This document shows, piece after piece, positions 1-8,355 of a stretch of DNA of 40,315 nucleotides. The stretch spans positions 23,525 through 63,839 of the forward strand of contig PLNN01000046.1 of the NCBI GenBank assembly GCA_003142795.1, written 5' to 3'. This DNA is from Candidatus Omnitrophota bacterium (GTDB lineage Bacteria; Omnitrophota; Gorgyraeia; 2-01-FULL-45-10). Both the position numbers and the translations under genes were made by a program. Position 1 is the first letter of the stretch; each line of letters begins with the position of its first letter. Under the pieces are notes generated by a model. The model searched no databases. It was given only the letters and a program-made list of their open reading frames with translations, and had not been told where the DNA came from.

Positions 1-3000
1 TCCTCAAGAGCGGTTGTAATCGACAAAGCATTGGCATCAGGCTGCTCGGCCTGCATATCGGCTGCCTTATATGTATAGGTATAGACTGTGTTGCCCAATC
101 CATCGTAGGCCGTGAAGCTTCCATTAGCCGAATATTCATATCTACTTAGGATTGAACTGTCCGCATTATAATAGTATTCGATAGATGTGCCGTCAGTCTT
201 TAAGATCCTTAAAAGGCTGCCGGTAAAGGAATATTCTTTTATTGTCCCGTCCGCCAGGATCTCCCTTAAAAGCTTAGTGTCGCGGATAGTCAGGGTGCCG
301 TTTATTTTAACAGCCTGCTCTATGAGGTTGCCTGACTGGTCGAAAGACTGATACGAACCATCAGAATTTGATGCCTTCCTTACCCTTCCGTTATCGTAGT
401 AAATCGTAATCGTGACAACCGCGCCAGTCGAGTCGTAATCTTTCTTCATAATAGGAACAGCTGTTGCAGAAAAACTAGTAACCGTCTTAAAAGTAGTTGT
501 GTTGTCGCGATATTCATAGGTAATATACGAGTTGTCTGAGAAGATCTGCTTTGTAAGGCGCCCTGTGCCGTTCTTATAGAACGCCAGATCCTCGAATTCA
601 CGCATAATGCCATTAGACATGAATTCGTCCTTTATCCTGCCCGAAGTATAATAGGAATAGGTAGACTTGATCCCATAGAAGAAGCTTCTGATAGTCGTGT
701 AATCGGAAGTATTTATCTTATAAGTCCCCTGATCTTGCCAGAATAGACCTCCTGCGTAACCGTCTGAAGATAAAGTAGAAAGCTTTGAGCTAACGCTATC
801 CGGCTGCAACTCTCCCGCGATAACAGGCTTATCAAGATTTAGCTGGGAGACAGGATCGTTTAGAGGTGTGCTGGATTCCATGCTGTCGTAGTAGTGAAAC
901 TGGTACACATCAAGCCCTATATCCGTCCAGTACTTAACCATCCAGTCGCGCCTGGCACTGCCTAATGTCACAAGGGCGTTATCCGACTTGGAATGGATCA
1001 ATTTCACGAAATCCGATACGAATGAATGGGCGTCATCTATAGACACTGCGCCTGCGAATTCAGGCTCATTCATAACATCCCATGCGTAGATCGAAGAGTC
1101 TCCGGCGAACCTATCGAAAAAGGTGCTAAAGAGATCCAAAAGCTTCTGTTTTTTGGAAGCGTCCGTTATAAGATCTGAATGTTCGCCGAGATATGTGCCG
1201 CTCTTGCCATCGGCAATCATGTAATCGAATAATACAGGAATAAGCTTTATGTCGAAGGCTTTAGCGACGTCAAGAAGAGCCTGCATATCGTTAAAGGCGC
1301 TTCCGTTAAAGCTTATTGGATTACCTGAAGCGTCAAAGGTTATGCCGCTTCTAAGGTCACAGAATAAAAATACTCTTACAGTCGATCCCTTCCACTGGTC
1401 AAGATCACTGTAAAGGGTTGCTAAATCGTTTGCAAAGCCGGTAGCGCTCCCTATATCAGAGCCGTAATTAATCCAGGGCAGGTTCGCTCCTGTAGCAAAA
1501 TTAGCACTTGAAGTGTCCGTTTCTATAAGCTTATTGGTTGCGTCATACTTCTTTATGGTGCCATTCGACAGAATTTTGATATATCCTTGTGCATTACCGT
1601 TTGCATCGTAATTCCAATAGATGAGCGAGCTCTGCCATTCGACTGAATTAATCAACCACTTGCCATTAATATACTTAAAAGTAGCGATCTGGCCATATGT
1701 GTCTTTACCTGTCTGCATAGTGCCAGAGATATTCTGCATCGTATAATATTGAGTCGACGTATCATAGACTACTGTATTGTTATCGAACATTTTCGTGGAT
1801 GGTATTCCGTCAGCGTCATGTTCAATATACACCACGTCGCCTGTAGTGGCTGGATGCTTATCTGCAAACCACTGTTTGTGCACGGTGGTACCATCTTCAA
1901 AATATTCGATCGTGTACTGCCAGTTCCAGTTGGCCAAAGCAAACCATTTCTGATATACATTATTGGTATTGGCGTAGTAGGAGTAGCCGTAGAAGCTCTG
2001 ATCGTCATAAGTCGTAAGGGTGGTGCGGCCTAAAGTATCATATTCGTATCTAATGATATCGCCTGCCTTGGATGGGTCGGGGTCGGCAAAGGAGCGAACC
2101 TTGATAGTGCCATCTTCGTAATACTCCACTGAATTCTTCCAGCCCCAGTTAGAGTCGAAGAAGGCGTCGTATGTCTTATTGGTTGTGCCGCTATAGTAAT
2201 CGGTGTAGGTTATATCGCCATTTACTACCTGACGAATTTTGATAAGCCCGTTTGAATAATATTCTCTATGTATATCGCCATTAAAATGATCCGCGTAGTC
2301 AGATGCGATCCATAGGAAGTTTGTGGTATTACCATCCTCAAAATACCTTATAGAATACTGCCATGTCCAGTTTGAACCGAATACGTATTTTTCATATATA
2401 TTAGAGGTATCTCCCCAATAGTTAGTCTGAACTATGCTGGTATCATCAAATTGCTGCGAGACGACTCTTCCTCTTGAGTCATAGTCGACATGGACGATAT
2501 CACCTGTTTGCAAGAGGTTAGGGTCCACCATCGACTCAAGCTTCTTGGTAACGCCATCTTCGTAATATTCAATGCTCCACTGCCAAGCCCAGTTGGGTTT
2601 ACAGAAATATTCCTGATATTTATTAGCGGTAGTACTATAGTAAGATATGCCGTGTGCGCTTCCATCATCTAAATATTCAAGGCTAAGACGGCCCTGGGAG
2701 TCATAGTTCTGGCTTGTTACGTCGCCCGCTGCATTGGGGTTGGAGTCATTTATCCACTTCTGGTGAAGAGTAGCGCCGTCACTGGCATATTCGACCGTAT
2801 ATTGCCAGAGCCAGTCTTTTTTGAAAAAGGCCTCCTGAAATCTTGTGGTAGTATTCGCATAATAGACAGTATATAGAAAATCACCGTTTAGCTGGTATGT
2901 GTAAGTATTTATAAGATTTTTGAAACCGGTATCGCTATAGCCTCTCCTTATTTGCCTTTGATCAACGCTTGACGAGAAGAATTCGTATTGATATGCTATG

Positions 3001-3467
3001 GCGCCTTGTGAATCGGCATTTGCGAGGATCTCTTTATCCACCCTGCCGTAGCCCTGAGAATTAAAGTTCTCATCTATATAATGATAGTAGACATTGCCCC
3101 ATTGGTCAGGCGTAGTTAATGTAACAGATTCCATCCTGCCGGAGACATAATAGGTATATGGAGAGGATTGAACAGCATTATTAGCAGCAGCTATAACTGG
3201 CTGCAGAGAGTCCGATGCTAATGCTGTAGAGCCTTGGGATGATCCGGAATCTTCTATGGCCTGTTTAGCGGAAATTAGTGCTTGAGCTGTCGACTGTTGG
3301 TCGGTGAGAGTACTTGCAGTCATCGAATTGGCTTGCGTATTAACAGTATTTAATTTCTCTCCAAGCTCTCCCCCGCCCGCCCACGCCACCTGCTGCCATA
3401 AAAAAATCCCGGCTATTACTGCCGAGACTATTCTGAAAATTAATCGTATTTTGCCTGGGAAGATCAT
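1..3467 (-). CDS. Secreted repeat protein with embedded clan GH-A glycoside hydrolase domain (3' end outside window)
   Basis: The reading frame is open from an ATG at 3467 to the left edge, giving 1155 codons with no stop. The start has a GGAGG six bases upstream and a consensus promoter. Residues 1-30 look like a Sec signal peptide (basic start, hydrophobic core, AWA before the predicted cleavage). Residues ~214-573 are five ~72-residue Trp/Tyr-rich repeats. Residues ~655-930 look like a TIM-barrel glycoside hydrolase of clan GH-A (GH5-like): an acid/base candidate E801 lies in the motif VMNEPE and a nucleophile candidate E886 in PVIAGEL. The remainder is rich in YD/RHS-like units (YDSTGAV, DGTIKEY). 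Substrate is unknown; a role on extracellular or host glycans is inference. The family is not recognised as a whole, and the missing C-terminus could carry an anchor or toxin domain. Confidence 0.85.
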   Translation of the reverse strand, partial: MIFPGKIRLIFRIVSAVIAGIFLWQQVAWAGGGELGEKLNTVNTQANSMTASTLTDQQSTAQALISAKQAIEDSGSSQGSTALASDSLQPVIAAANNAVQSSPYTYYVSGRMESVTLTTPDQWGNVYYHYIDENFNSQGYGRVDKEILANADSQGAIAYQYEFFSSSVDQRQIRRGYSDTGFKNLINTYTYQLNGDFLYTVYYANTTTRFQEAFFKKDWLWQYTVEYASDGATLHQKWINDSNPNAAGDVTSQNYDSQGRLSLEYLDDGSAHGISYYSTTANKYQEYFCKPNWAWQWSIEYYEDGVTKKLESMVDPNLLQTGDIVHVDYDSRGRVVSQQFDDTSIVQTNYWGDTSNIYEKYVFGSNWTWQYSIRYFEDGNTTNFLWIASDYADHFNGDIHREYYSNGLIKIRQVVNGDITYTDYYSGTTNKTYDAFFDSNWGWKNSVEYYEDGTIKVRSFADPDPSKAGDIIRYEYDTLGRTTLTTYDDQSFYGYSYYANTNNVYQKWFALANWNWQYTIEYFEDGTTVHKQWFADKHPATTGDVVYIEHDADGIPSTKMFDNNTVVYDTSTQYYTMQNISGTMQTGKDTYGQIATFKYINGKWLINSVEWQSSLIYWNYDANGNAQGYIKILSNGTIKKYDATNKLIETDTSSANFATGANLPWINYGSDIGSATGFANDLATLYSDLDQWKGSTVRVFLFCDLRSGITFDASGNPISFNGSAFNDMQALLDVAKAFDIKLIPVLFDYMIADGKSGTYLGEHSDLITDASKKQKLLDLFSTFFDRFAGDSSIYAWDVMNEPEFAGAVSIDDAHSFVSDFVKLIHSKSDNALVTLGSARRDWMVKYWTDIGLDVYQFHYYDSMESSTPLNDPVSQLNLDKPVIAGELQPDSVSSKLSTLSSDGYAGGLFWQDQGTYKINTSDYTTIRSFFYGIKSTYSYYTSGRIKDEFMSNGIMREFEDLAFYKNGTGRLTKQIFSDNSYITYEYRDNTTTFKTVTSFSATAVPIMKKDYDSTGAVVTITIYYDNGRVRKASNSDGSYQSFDQSGNLIEQAVKINGTLTIRDTKLLREILADGTIKEYSFTGSLLRILKTDGTSIEYYYNADSSILSRYEYSANGSFTAYDGLGNTVYTYTYKAADMQAEQPDANALSITTALE
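1749..2828 (-). repeat. Five tandem ~72-residue coding repeats
   Basis: Within the secreted glycoside hydrolase protein, five in-frame units of about 216 bp follow one another. Their shared pattern is NWxWQYxxEYxEDGT, then GDxxxxxYDSxGR, a DD pair, and YYxxTxNxYQ. The units have diverged clearly at the DNA level, so this is an old protein repeat and not a recent expansion. The DG and YDxxGR spacing recalls RHS/YD or MORN-like beta repeats, but I cannot assign a named family. Confidence 0.8.
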
Positions 3468-3510
3468 GGTATACCTCCGTAAATTACATTATCTTCGCCA
3501 AGCATTAAAA

Positions 3511-3539
3511 AGTATACCATCTAATTTTTATTTTGTCAA
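3511..3539 (-). promoter_or_regulatory. Sigma70-type promoter of the secreted glycoside hydrolase gene
   Basis: On the minus strand TTGACA (3539-3534) and TATACT (3516-3511) are separated by exactly 17 bases. The leader is about 37 bases, ending in a GGAGG ribosome site. The region 3468-3581 holds no gene. Confidence 0.85.
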
Positions 3540-3581
3540 GTTAAATTTGATATTTTATCAAATTGATTACTTTCTGTTCTT

Positions 3582-4727
3582 TTACATCATCGCACTCGAA
3601 ACCGTATCACAGAACAAAAAGCCTTTGCGCTTTAGGACGATGCCCGACGGGAGGTTATTCTCTCTCTTATATTTTATCAGGTCTTTTGCGAGGAGGTCTT
3701 TTATAGCGTTCTTCTCGAGCTCCTGGAGATCAAACCCCGTCTTATCCTTGAACCATTTGAAATCTATCCCTTCTTTCGTCCGTATCTTTATTGCGGCGGT
3801 TTCCCGAGCGCGCTTCACCGGCGTAAGATGTTCACTCGACTCAATGATGGATTTGCCCTCATTGAGCCTTTTCACATATTCACCAACATCTGAAATATTC
3901 TTAGCTCGGACACCTTCAATGTAAGATACGGCTGAGGGGCCGAGGCCGATATACTCGTTATTTTCCCAGTAATTTATGTTATGCTTGCATTCACAACCTA
4001 TCTTCGCGAAATTCGATACTTCATACTGCTTTATGCCGCGCAGGCCAAGCTCGTCTATTACCAGCTCATACATAGCGGCTGTCACATCGTCTTCCAGAGG
4101 CGTAACGCTCTTATTCTTTAATGCCGCAAATAATGGCGTCCCATTCTCATAGGTCAATTCGTAGCAGGATACGTGATCTGCCGGGAGCTTCACTGCTTCG
4201 ACAAGCTCCTTCTTCCATGAAGCGATATCCTCGCCCCATATCCCGAACATCAGGTCTATGCTTATATTCTTAAAGCCTTTTTTAGACGCAAGATGGACAC
4301 TATCAATAGCTTTCTTCGCGGTGTGGATCCTGCCGAGTTTCTTAAGCTTATCGTCTCTTAAGGATTGGACGCCGATACTGATGCGGTTCACGCCGCTATC
4401 GAGGAATAACTTTATCTTGTCTTCATCGAGAGATTCGGGATTGGCCTCTATGGTAAATTCTGATGCACTACGGCTATATTGTTCAAAACTCTTCAGGAGG
4501 CGCACTAGGAGTTTCTTATCAAGAGAAGTCGGCGTTCCGCCGCCTATATATATAGTAGAAAAATAGGGACAGTCCCCTTCGGGGACAGTCCCTATTTTTT
4601 TAATCTGGCCTATCAGGACATCGATATAGGAAGATGCTGACGTGTCTCCGTAAACATCGCTATAAAAATTACAGTAGAAGCATTTGCGCTTACAGAACGG
4701 GATATGTATGTATAAGGATGGGGCCAT
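3582..4727 (-). CDS. hemW: HemW-like radical SAM protein (heme chaperone family)
   Basis: A radical SAM protein of the HemN/HemW family, 381 residues from the ATG at 4727. The N-terminus carries PFCKRKCFYC, whose C12, C16 and C19 are the CxxxCxxC ligands of the 4Fe-4S cluster, followed by IGGGTPT for SAM binding. The third cysteine is followed by N-F, as in HemW and unlike true HemN, so a heme-delivery role is more likely than coproporphyrinogen oxidase activity. The frame extends to a TTG at 4763, but that TTG is the -35 box of a promoter whose predicted start falls on the ATG, so the shorter form is preferred. A REP-like palindrome (4559-4599) lies inside the gene and encodes GTVPEGDCPYF in the loop just before the IGGGTPT motif. 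Confidence 0.9.
   Translation of the reverse strand: MAPSLYIHIPFCKRKCFYCNFYSDVYGDTSASSYIDVLIGQIKKIGTVPEGDCPYFSTIYIGGGTPTSLDKKLLVRLLKSFEQYSRSASEFTIEANPESLDEDKIKLFLDSGVNRISIGVQSLRDDKLKKLGRIHTAKKAIDSVHLASKKGFKNISIDLMFGIWGEDIASWKKELVEAVKLPADHVSCYELTYENGTPLFAALKNKSVTPLEDDVTAAMYELVIDELGLRGIKQYEVSNFAKIGCECKHNINYWENNEYIGLGPSAVSYIEGVRAKNISDVGEYVKRLNEGKSIIESSEHLTPVKRARETAAIKIRTKEGIDFKWFKDKTGFDLQELEKNAIKDLLAKDLIKYKRENNLPSGIVLKRKGFLFCDTVSSAMM
4559..4599. repeat. REP-like palindrome inside hemW
   Basis: Arms of about 19 bases (AAAAATAGGGACAGTCCCC and its near-complement) flank a TTC loop, with a single mismatch at 4571/4587. A close copy lies at 4765-4803. It is read through in frame by hemW. Confidence 0.85.
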
Positions 4728-4733
4728 GGATAT

Positions 4734-4763
4734 ATTATAAAGGAAAGAATAGGTGGAGCGCAA
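4734..4763 (-). promoter_or_regulatory. hemW promoter, predicted leaderless transcript
   Basis: Minus strand TTGCGC (4763-4758), 18-base spacer, TATAAT (4739-4734). Only six bases separate the -10 box from the ATG at 4727, so transcription should begin at or next to the start codon. No ribosome binding site is visible. Confidence 0.65.
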
Positions 4764-4764
4764 G

Positions 4765-4803
4765 AAAATAGGGACAGCCCCCTTCGGGGACAGTCCCTAT
4801 TTT
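4765..4803. repeat. REP-like palindrome, second copy; possible terminator
   Basis: Hairpin with the same AAAATAGGGACAG core as the copy in hemW. It lies between the stop of the MscS-type gene (4820) and the hemW promoter. On the minus strand it ends in TATTTTC, so it could also terminate the upstream transcript. Confidence 0.8.
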
Positions 4804-4819
4804 CAACTTATGACGTTTA

Positions 4820-5494
4820 TTACTTCTTTAAACCGTCGATCACCTGCTGGACGTACTTTCCGGCTATGTCTTTACATCCAAGGCCGAATGCCAGCGCCAG
4901 GCCTATGCCTATCGATATCAAAATGATATTTACCGATAGCACTATCAATGCCGACGCTATCTTCAATTGTTCGATAGCAACTACGACGGCAAATATAATG
5001 ATGACCGTCTGCGTCATCTTCGATAATAGCTTTGCCCCCTCAATACCCGCGTTCGATGCGGCGGTACGGACTACCGTCGATACGAAATTCCCCAGAAATG
5101 CGCCTATGATCAGTATGAATATGGCAGCGAGTATGTTCGGCACATATTCAACGAGCCTTGATATGAGCTCCGAGGCAACCGTTAAATTCAGCGTGCCGAG
5201 CGCAGTGGCTATTACAACAAGGGCGACCAGCCAATATATGACAGCGCCTATCAACTCGGACAGGGTCAATTTTATGTCACCCTGCGCCAGGACATTGGCA
5301 ATACCGGCTTTGTCGCTTGCCGTGTCCAGATGGATGGCTTTAAGCACCCTTACTACGACAGACTCCAACAACTTGGCCAACAGCCAGCCCACTATAAGAA
5401 TGACAATTGCGCCTACTATGGCCGGGATATATCCAAGGACCTTTACGGTTAAGGCCTTTACAGGATCAACTACAACTAACGTTAACCACTCCAT
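4820..5494 (-). CDS. Small MscS-type conserved TM-helix membrane protein
   Basis: 224 residues, almost wholly hydrophobic, with about five membrane segments. It has two copies of the conserved TM-helix module found at the N-terminus of some mechanosensitive channel proteins: residues ~15-50 (VGAIVILIVGWLLAKLLESVV) and ~115-150 (ILAAIFILIIGAFLGNFVSTVV). The cytoplasmic beta domain typical of MscS is absent, so channel function is uncertain. The start is well supported by GGGAGGT seven to eight bases upstream and by its own promoter. Transcription runs toward hemW, but a palindrome and a separate promoter lie between them. Confidence 0.8.
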   Translation of the reverse strand: MEWLTLVVVDPVKALTVKVLGYIPAIVGAIVILIVGWLLAKLLESVVVRVLKAIHLDTASDKAGIANVLAQGDIKLTLSELIGAVIYWLVALVVIATALGTLNLTVASELISRLVEYVPNILAAIFILIIGAFLGNFVSTVVRTAASNAGIEGAKLLSKMTQTVIIIFAVVVAIEQLKIASALIVLSVNIILISIGIGLALAFGLGCKDIAGKYVQQVIDGLKK

Positions 5495-5521
5495 ACAGCA
5501 CCTCCCTTATTTAGTGGTATA

Positions 5522-5549
5522 AGTCTACCACAAAATACTGTTTTGACAA
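5522..5549 (-). promoter_or_regulatory. Extended -10 promoter of the MscS-type gene
   Basis: Minus strand TTGTCA (5549-5544), 16-base spacer, TAGACT (5527-5522). The -10 box is preceded by TGG, giving an extended -10 element. Confidence 0.65.
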
Positions 5550-5575
5550 GGGGACAGCTGACTTTTTATTTTTAA
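5549..5575. repeat. Half REP-like element
   Basis: The bases GGGGACAGCTGACTTTTTA resemble one arm of the nearby GGGACAGTCCC palindromes, but no matching second arm is present. It fills most of the gap between nrdJ (stop at 5580) and the MscS-type promoter. No clear nrdJ terminator is seen. Confidence 0.5.
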
Positions 5576-5579
5576 CGTT

Positions 5580-7889
5580 TTAACCGCACTTGGAGTAGCC
5601 GCATGACTTGCAGACCATGCATCCTTCGACATGCCATAGGGCGCCCCCGCAATCCGGGCATACGCCTACTATATTGCCGGCCCTGTCTGACTTGGCCTTG
5701 GCCGGAGCAGTGCTTTCAGCGGCCTGGGTAACCGTTTCGGCCTGGGCATGGGCAAAATTGACGTGTTTTGCCTTGTGGTCCTGCATCCTGCGCTCGATGA
5801 CGCGCGCTATGGCGTCCGAACAGGAGAATATTCTTCCGCCCTTCTCCCAGCTCGGTGATGGGCATCTTATGCCGCGAAGCTGTTCTATGATGGAATTGGT
5901 ATCGATACCACTCCTGAATGCCAGCGAAACGAGCCTGCCTAAGGCCTCCAGCTGGCTCATGGCGCAGCCGCCTGCCTTACCCATAGAGGTAAATACCTCG
6001 AACGGCAATCCCTGCTCGTCCTCGTTTATGGTGACGTAGAGGTTACCGCAGCCTGTGGCTATCTTGGTGGTCGTGCCGATAGTAACGTTCGGCCGCGGCC
6101 TGGGGCTTATCTTTGTGGCCGCTGACGCGGATATTGGAGCTTCCTGTGTGGATGGCTTACTTAACACCTGCTCTTGTCTTGAATTATCCCTGTATATGGT
6201 AAGACCTTTGCAATTTGTCTTGTATGCCAGCATGTATATCTCTCTCACGTCATCGGTAGTAGCGTCATGCGACAGGTTTACGGTCTTCGACACGGCATTA
6301 TTGGTATATTTCTGGAACGCGGCCTGCATCTTTACGTGCCATGCCGCCTCGATATCGTGCGCAGTGACAAAAAGCCGCTGGACGTCCTCCGGTATCTCTT
6401 CGAGCTGCCTGATACTCCCCTTCGTAGCGATGAGGGCCATCAGCTCGTTCGAATAAAAGCCTTTTTCTTCGGCCACTTCCTTGAAATACGGGTGGACCTC
6501 CACGAGCTTCGTATTGTCCATTATATTCCTTATATAGGATATGGCGAATATAGGCTCGATGCCGCTGGAACAATTGGCTATGATAGAGAGCGTCCCGGTG
6601 GGCGCTATCGTAGTAAGGGTCGCGTTCCTTAAAGGCCTGGCGCGGCCGGCATATATGCTGTCCTTGAAATTCGGGAACGCGCCGCGCTCTGCAGCCAATT
6701 TTTCCGAATAAGCACGCGATCTCTCCAGCATGAATTTCATTATCTTTTCCGCGAGGCCTGTGGCGTCATCCGAATCGTAATTTACGCCGAGCATAAATAA
6801 CATGTCGGCAAATCCCATCACCCCGAGGCCTATCTTACGGTTCGATTTGGTCACCTCATCTATTCGCTTTAATGGGTATGAATTCATATCTATGACGTTA
6901 TCGAGAAAGTGGACCGCCATATCAATAGTAGTGCCCAGCTTATTCCAATCGATCTCGCCGCCCGAAACCATCTTCGCGAGATTTACCGAGCCGAGGTTGC
7001 AGCTCTCGTAAGGAAGGAGGGGCTGCTCGCCGCATGGGTTTGTCGACTCTATCGCGCCGACCTTTGGGGTCGGATTATCCTTATTGATCCTATCGATAAA
7101 TACTATGCCGGGCTCGCCGTTCTTCCATGCCATTTTTATGATAAGATCGAGAACGTCTTTTGCTTTGAGTTTCTGGACGCTCGTTTTCGTGTGAGGATCC
7201 ATGAGGTCGTATTCCTGGTCATTGATGGCGGCCTTTATAAAATCTTCCGTGACGGCCACCGATATATTGAAATTTGTTATTTCTTTATCGTTCTCTTTGC
7301 ACGTGATGAACTCGAGGACATCCGGATGGTCGACGCGCAGTATGCCCATGTTCGCGCCTCTCCTGGTCCCGCCCTGTTTTACGGCCTGCGTCGCCGCATT
7401 AAAGACTTTCATGAAAGAGACCGGCCCGCTCGAAATGCCGCCCGTGGACCTGACAGGAGAATTCTTCGCGCGAAGCCGCGAGAAGCTGAAACCCGTGCCG
7501 CCGCCTGATTTATGTATAATGGCCGTATCCTTGATCGTCTCGAATATCGATTCCATCGAATCGTCTATGGATAGAACAAAACACGCCGATAATTGCTGGA
7601 GGTCTCTTCCTGCGTTCATTAAGGTAGGAGAGTTCGGGAGGAACTCGAGACTCGTCATAGCATCGTAAAACTCTGCTTCTGTTTTCGCAACTGCTTCGGA
7701 GTTCTTACCGTATTTCGAATCCGCGCTTGCTATGTTCTTCGCGACCCTGCGAAACATGTCGGAGGGCGTTTCGACTATCTTGCCGTCATCGTCTTTTTTA
7801 AGGTATCGTTTATCGAGCACTTTTTTGGCATTTTCGGATATGCCGGCGTTCACTTCAGCTGCACTTTTCATCTTCCTAGCGTCTCCCAT
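5580..7889 (-). CDS. nrdJ: Adenosylcobalamin-dependent (class II) ribonucleoside-diphosphate reductase
   Basis: 769 residues, full length for the B12-dependent class. It reduces ribonucleotides to deoxyribonucleotides in the cytoplasm without needing oxygen. Visible signatures are SACFVL with C103 (redox pair candidate), NPCGEQPL with C286 and E288 (thiyl radical site and general base), a TSCPD-type domain around residues 610-690, and a C-terminal CPDCGG...CKSCGYSKCG double CxxC module typical of NrdJ. No NrdB-like radical subunit is nearby, which fits class II. The ATG at 7889 has no clear ribosome site. A second ATG at 7871 follows AGGAAG closely and cannot be excluded. No cobalamin riboswitch is seen in the leader. 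Confidence 0.95.
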   Translation of the reverse strand: MGDARKMKSAAEVNAGISENAKKVLDKRYLKKDDDGKIVETPSDMFRRVAKNIASADSKYGKNSEAVAKTEAEFYDAMTSLEFLPNSPTLMNAGRDLQQLSACFVLSIDDSMESIFETIKDTAIIHKSGGGTGFSFSRLRAKNSPVRSTGGISSGPVSFMKVFNAATQAVKQGGTRRGANMGILRVDHPDVLEFITCKENDKEITNFNISVAVTEDFIKAAINDQEYDLMDPHTKTSVQKLKAKDVLDLIIKMAWKNGEPGIVFIDRINKDNPTPKVGAIESTNPCGEQPLLPYESCNLGSVNLAKMVSGGEIDWNKLGTTIDMAVHFLDNVIDMNSYPLKRIDEVTKSNRKIGLGVMGFADMLFMLGVNYDSDDATGLAEKIMKFMLERSRAYSEKLAAERGAFPNFKDSIYAGRARPLRNATLTTIAPTGTLSIIANCSSGIEPIFAISYIRNIMDNTKLVEVHPYFKEVAEEKGFYSNELMALIATKGSIRQLEEIPEDVQRLFVTAHDIEAAWHVKMQAAFQKYTNNAVSKTVNLSHDATTDDVREIYMLAYKTNCKGLTIYRDNSRQEQVLSKPSTQEAPISASAATKISPRPRPNVTIGTTTKIATGCGNLYVTINEDEQGLPFEVFTSMGKAGGCAMSQLEALGRLVSLAFRSGIDTNSIIEQLRGIRCPSPSWEKGGRIFSCSDAIARVIERRMQDHKAKHVNFAHAQAETVTQAAESTAPAKAKSDRAGNIVGVCPDCGGALWHVEGCMVCKSCGYSKCG

Positions 7890-7935
7890 TTTCTACTGCG
7901 GAAAATTTATAATAATAACGTAAGACACGTTTGAT

Positions 7936-7963
7936 AGTATACACTATAATAAGTAAAAGTCAA
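7936..7963 (-). promoter_or_regulatory. nrdJ promoter
   Basis: Minus strand TTGACT (7963-7958), 16-base spacer, TATACT (7941-7936). The leader to the ATG is about 40 bases. Confidence 0.75.
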
Positions 7964-8019
7964 GAAAAAATACCATATATTGTATGGCCGACGGTAAAAA
8001 CCACTATTAGTAGGGGTAT

Positions 8020-8057
8020 AAAAAGCCCCTGACATTTCTATGAGAAATATCAAGGGC
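8020..8057 (-). terminator. Rho-independent terminator
   Basis: Minus-strand RNA forms a 14-pair imperfect stem (GCCCTTGATATTTC with GAAATGTCAGGGGC) with a five-base loop, followed by five U residues. It lies 20 bases past the stop of the small membrane protein gene and closes a monocistronic unit. Confidence 0.85.
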
Positions 8058-8076
8058 GATCTTTATGTAAAAAGCT

Positions 8077-8280
8077 TTACTTGCCTGCCTCTTTTTTTGC
8101 GGCTTCCTTGTCTTTCAACTCGCTCAAACCTGCTATCACTGCGATAGCGCCGCCGAATATAAGCATTATGGGAACCGAGCCTTTTATTATCATGATGAAT
8201 TCTCCCCACCAGCTCTTCAGCCCTATCAACCCCAGGAGCACAACGATGGCTCCGATAATAACACTCATGTACTTACCCAT
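8077..8280 (-). CDS. Small two-helix membrane protein
   Basis: 67 residues from the ATG at 8280, which has GGAGG seven bases upstream; a longer frame to 8316 lacks such a site and overlaps the promoter region. Two hydrophobic segments (about residues 5-22 and 34-53) are joined by the loop SWWGEFIMI. The tail is charged and lysine-rich (KDKEAAKKEAGK). It has its own near-consensus promoter and terminator, so it is a deliberate small gene. I do not recognise the family. Confidence 0.75.
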   Translation of the reverse strand: MGKYMSVIIGAIVVLLGLIGLKSWWGEFIMIIKGSVPIMLIFGGAIAVIAGLSELKDKEAAKKEAGK

Positions 8281-8306
8281 CGATCCACCTCCGAATTTAC
8301 AAAAAG

Positions 8307-8335
8307 AGTATAGCACGAAAAAATTTCCCGTGCAA
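8307..8335 (-). promoter_or_regulatory. Promoter of the 67-residue membrane protein
   Basis: Minus strand TTGCAC (8335-8330), 17-base spacer, TATACT (8312-8307), followed by a short leader with GGAGG. Confidence 0.8.
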
Positions 8336-8355
8336 TAAAAATATAATATTTTACG

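Noticed and set aside
3304-3924. 206-residue plus-strand open frame
   Set aside because: It runs antisense through the start of the secreted hydrolase gene, its strong promoter and the end of hemW; no ribosome site and no recognisable product.
4728-4763. TTG start for hemW at 4763
   Set aside because: TTG is the first half of a -35 box whose -10 box lies downstream, so this stretch should not be in the mRNA.
6909-7508. 199-residue plus-strand open frame
   Set aside because: It lies wholly antisense within nrdJ, whose motifs are intact.
7890-7935. Cobalamin riboswitch before the B12-dependent reductase
   Set aside because: The leader is only about 40 bases and lacks a B12-box-like sequence.
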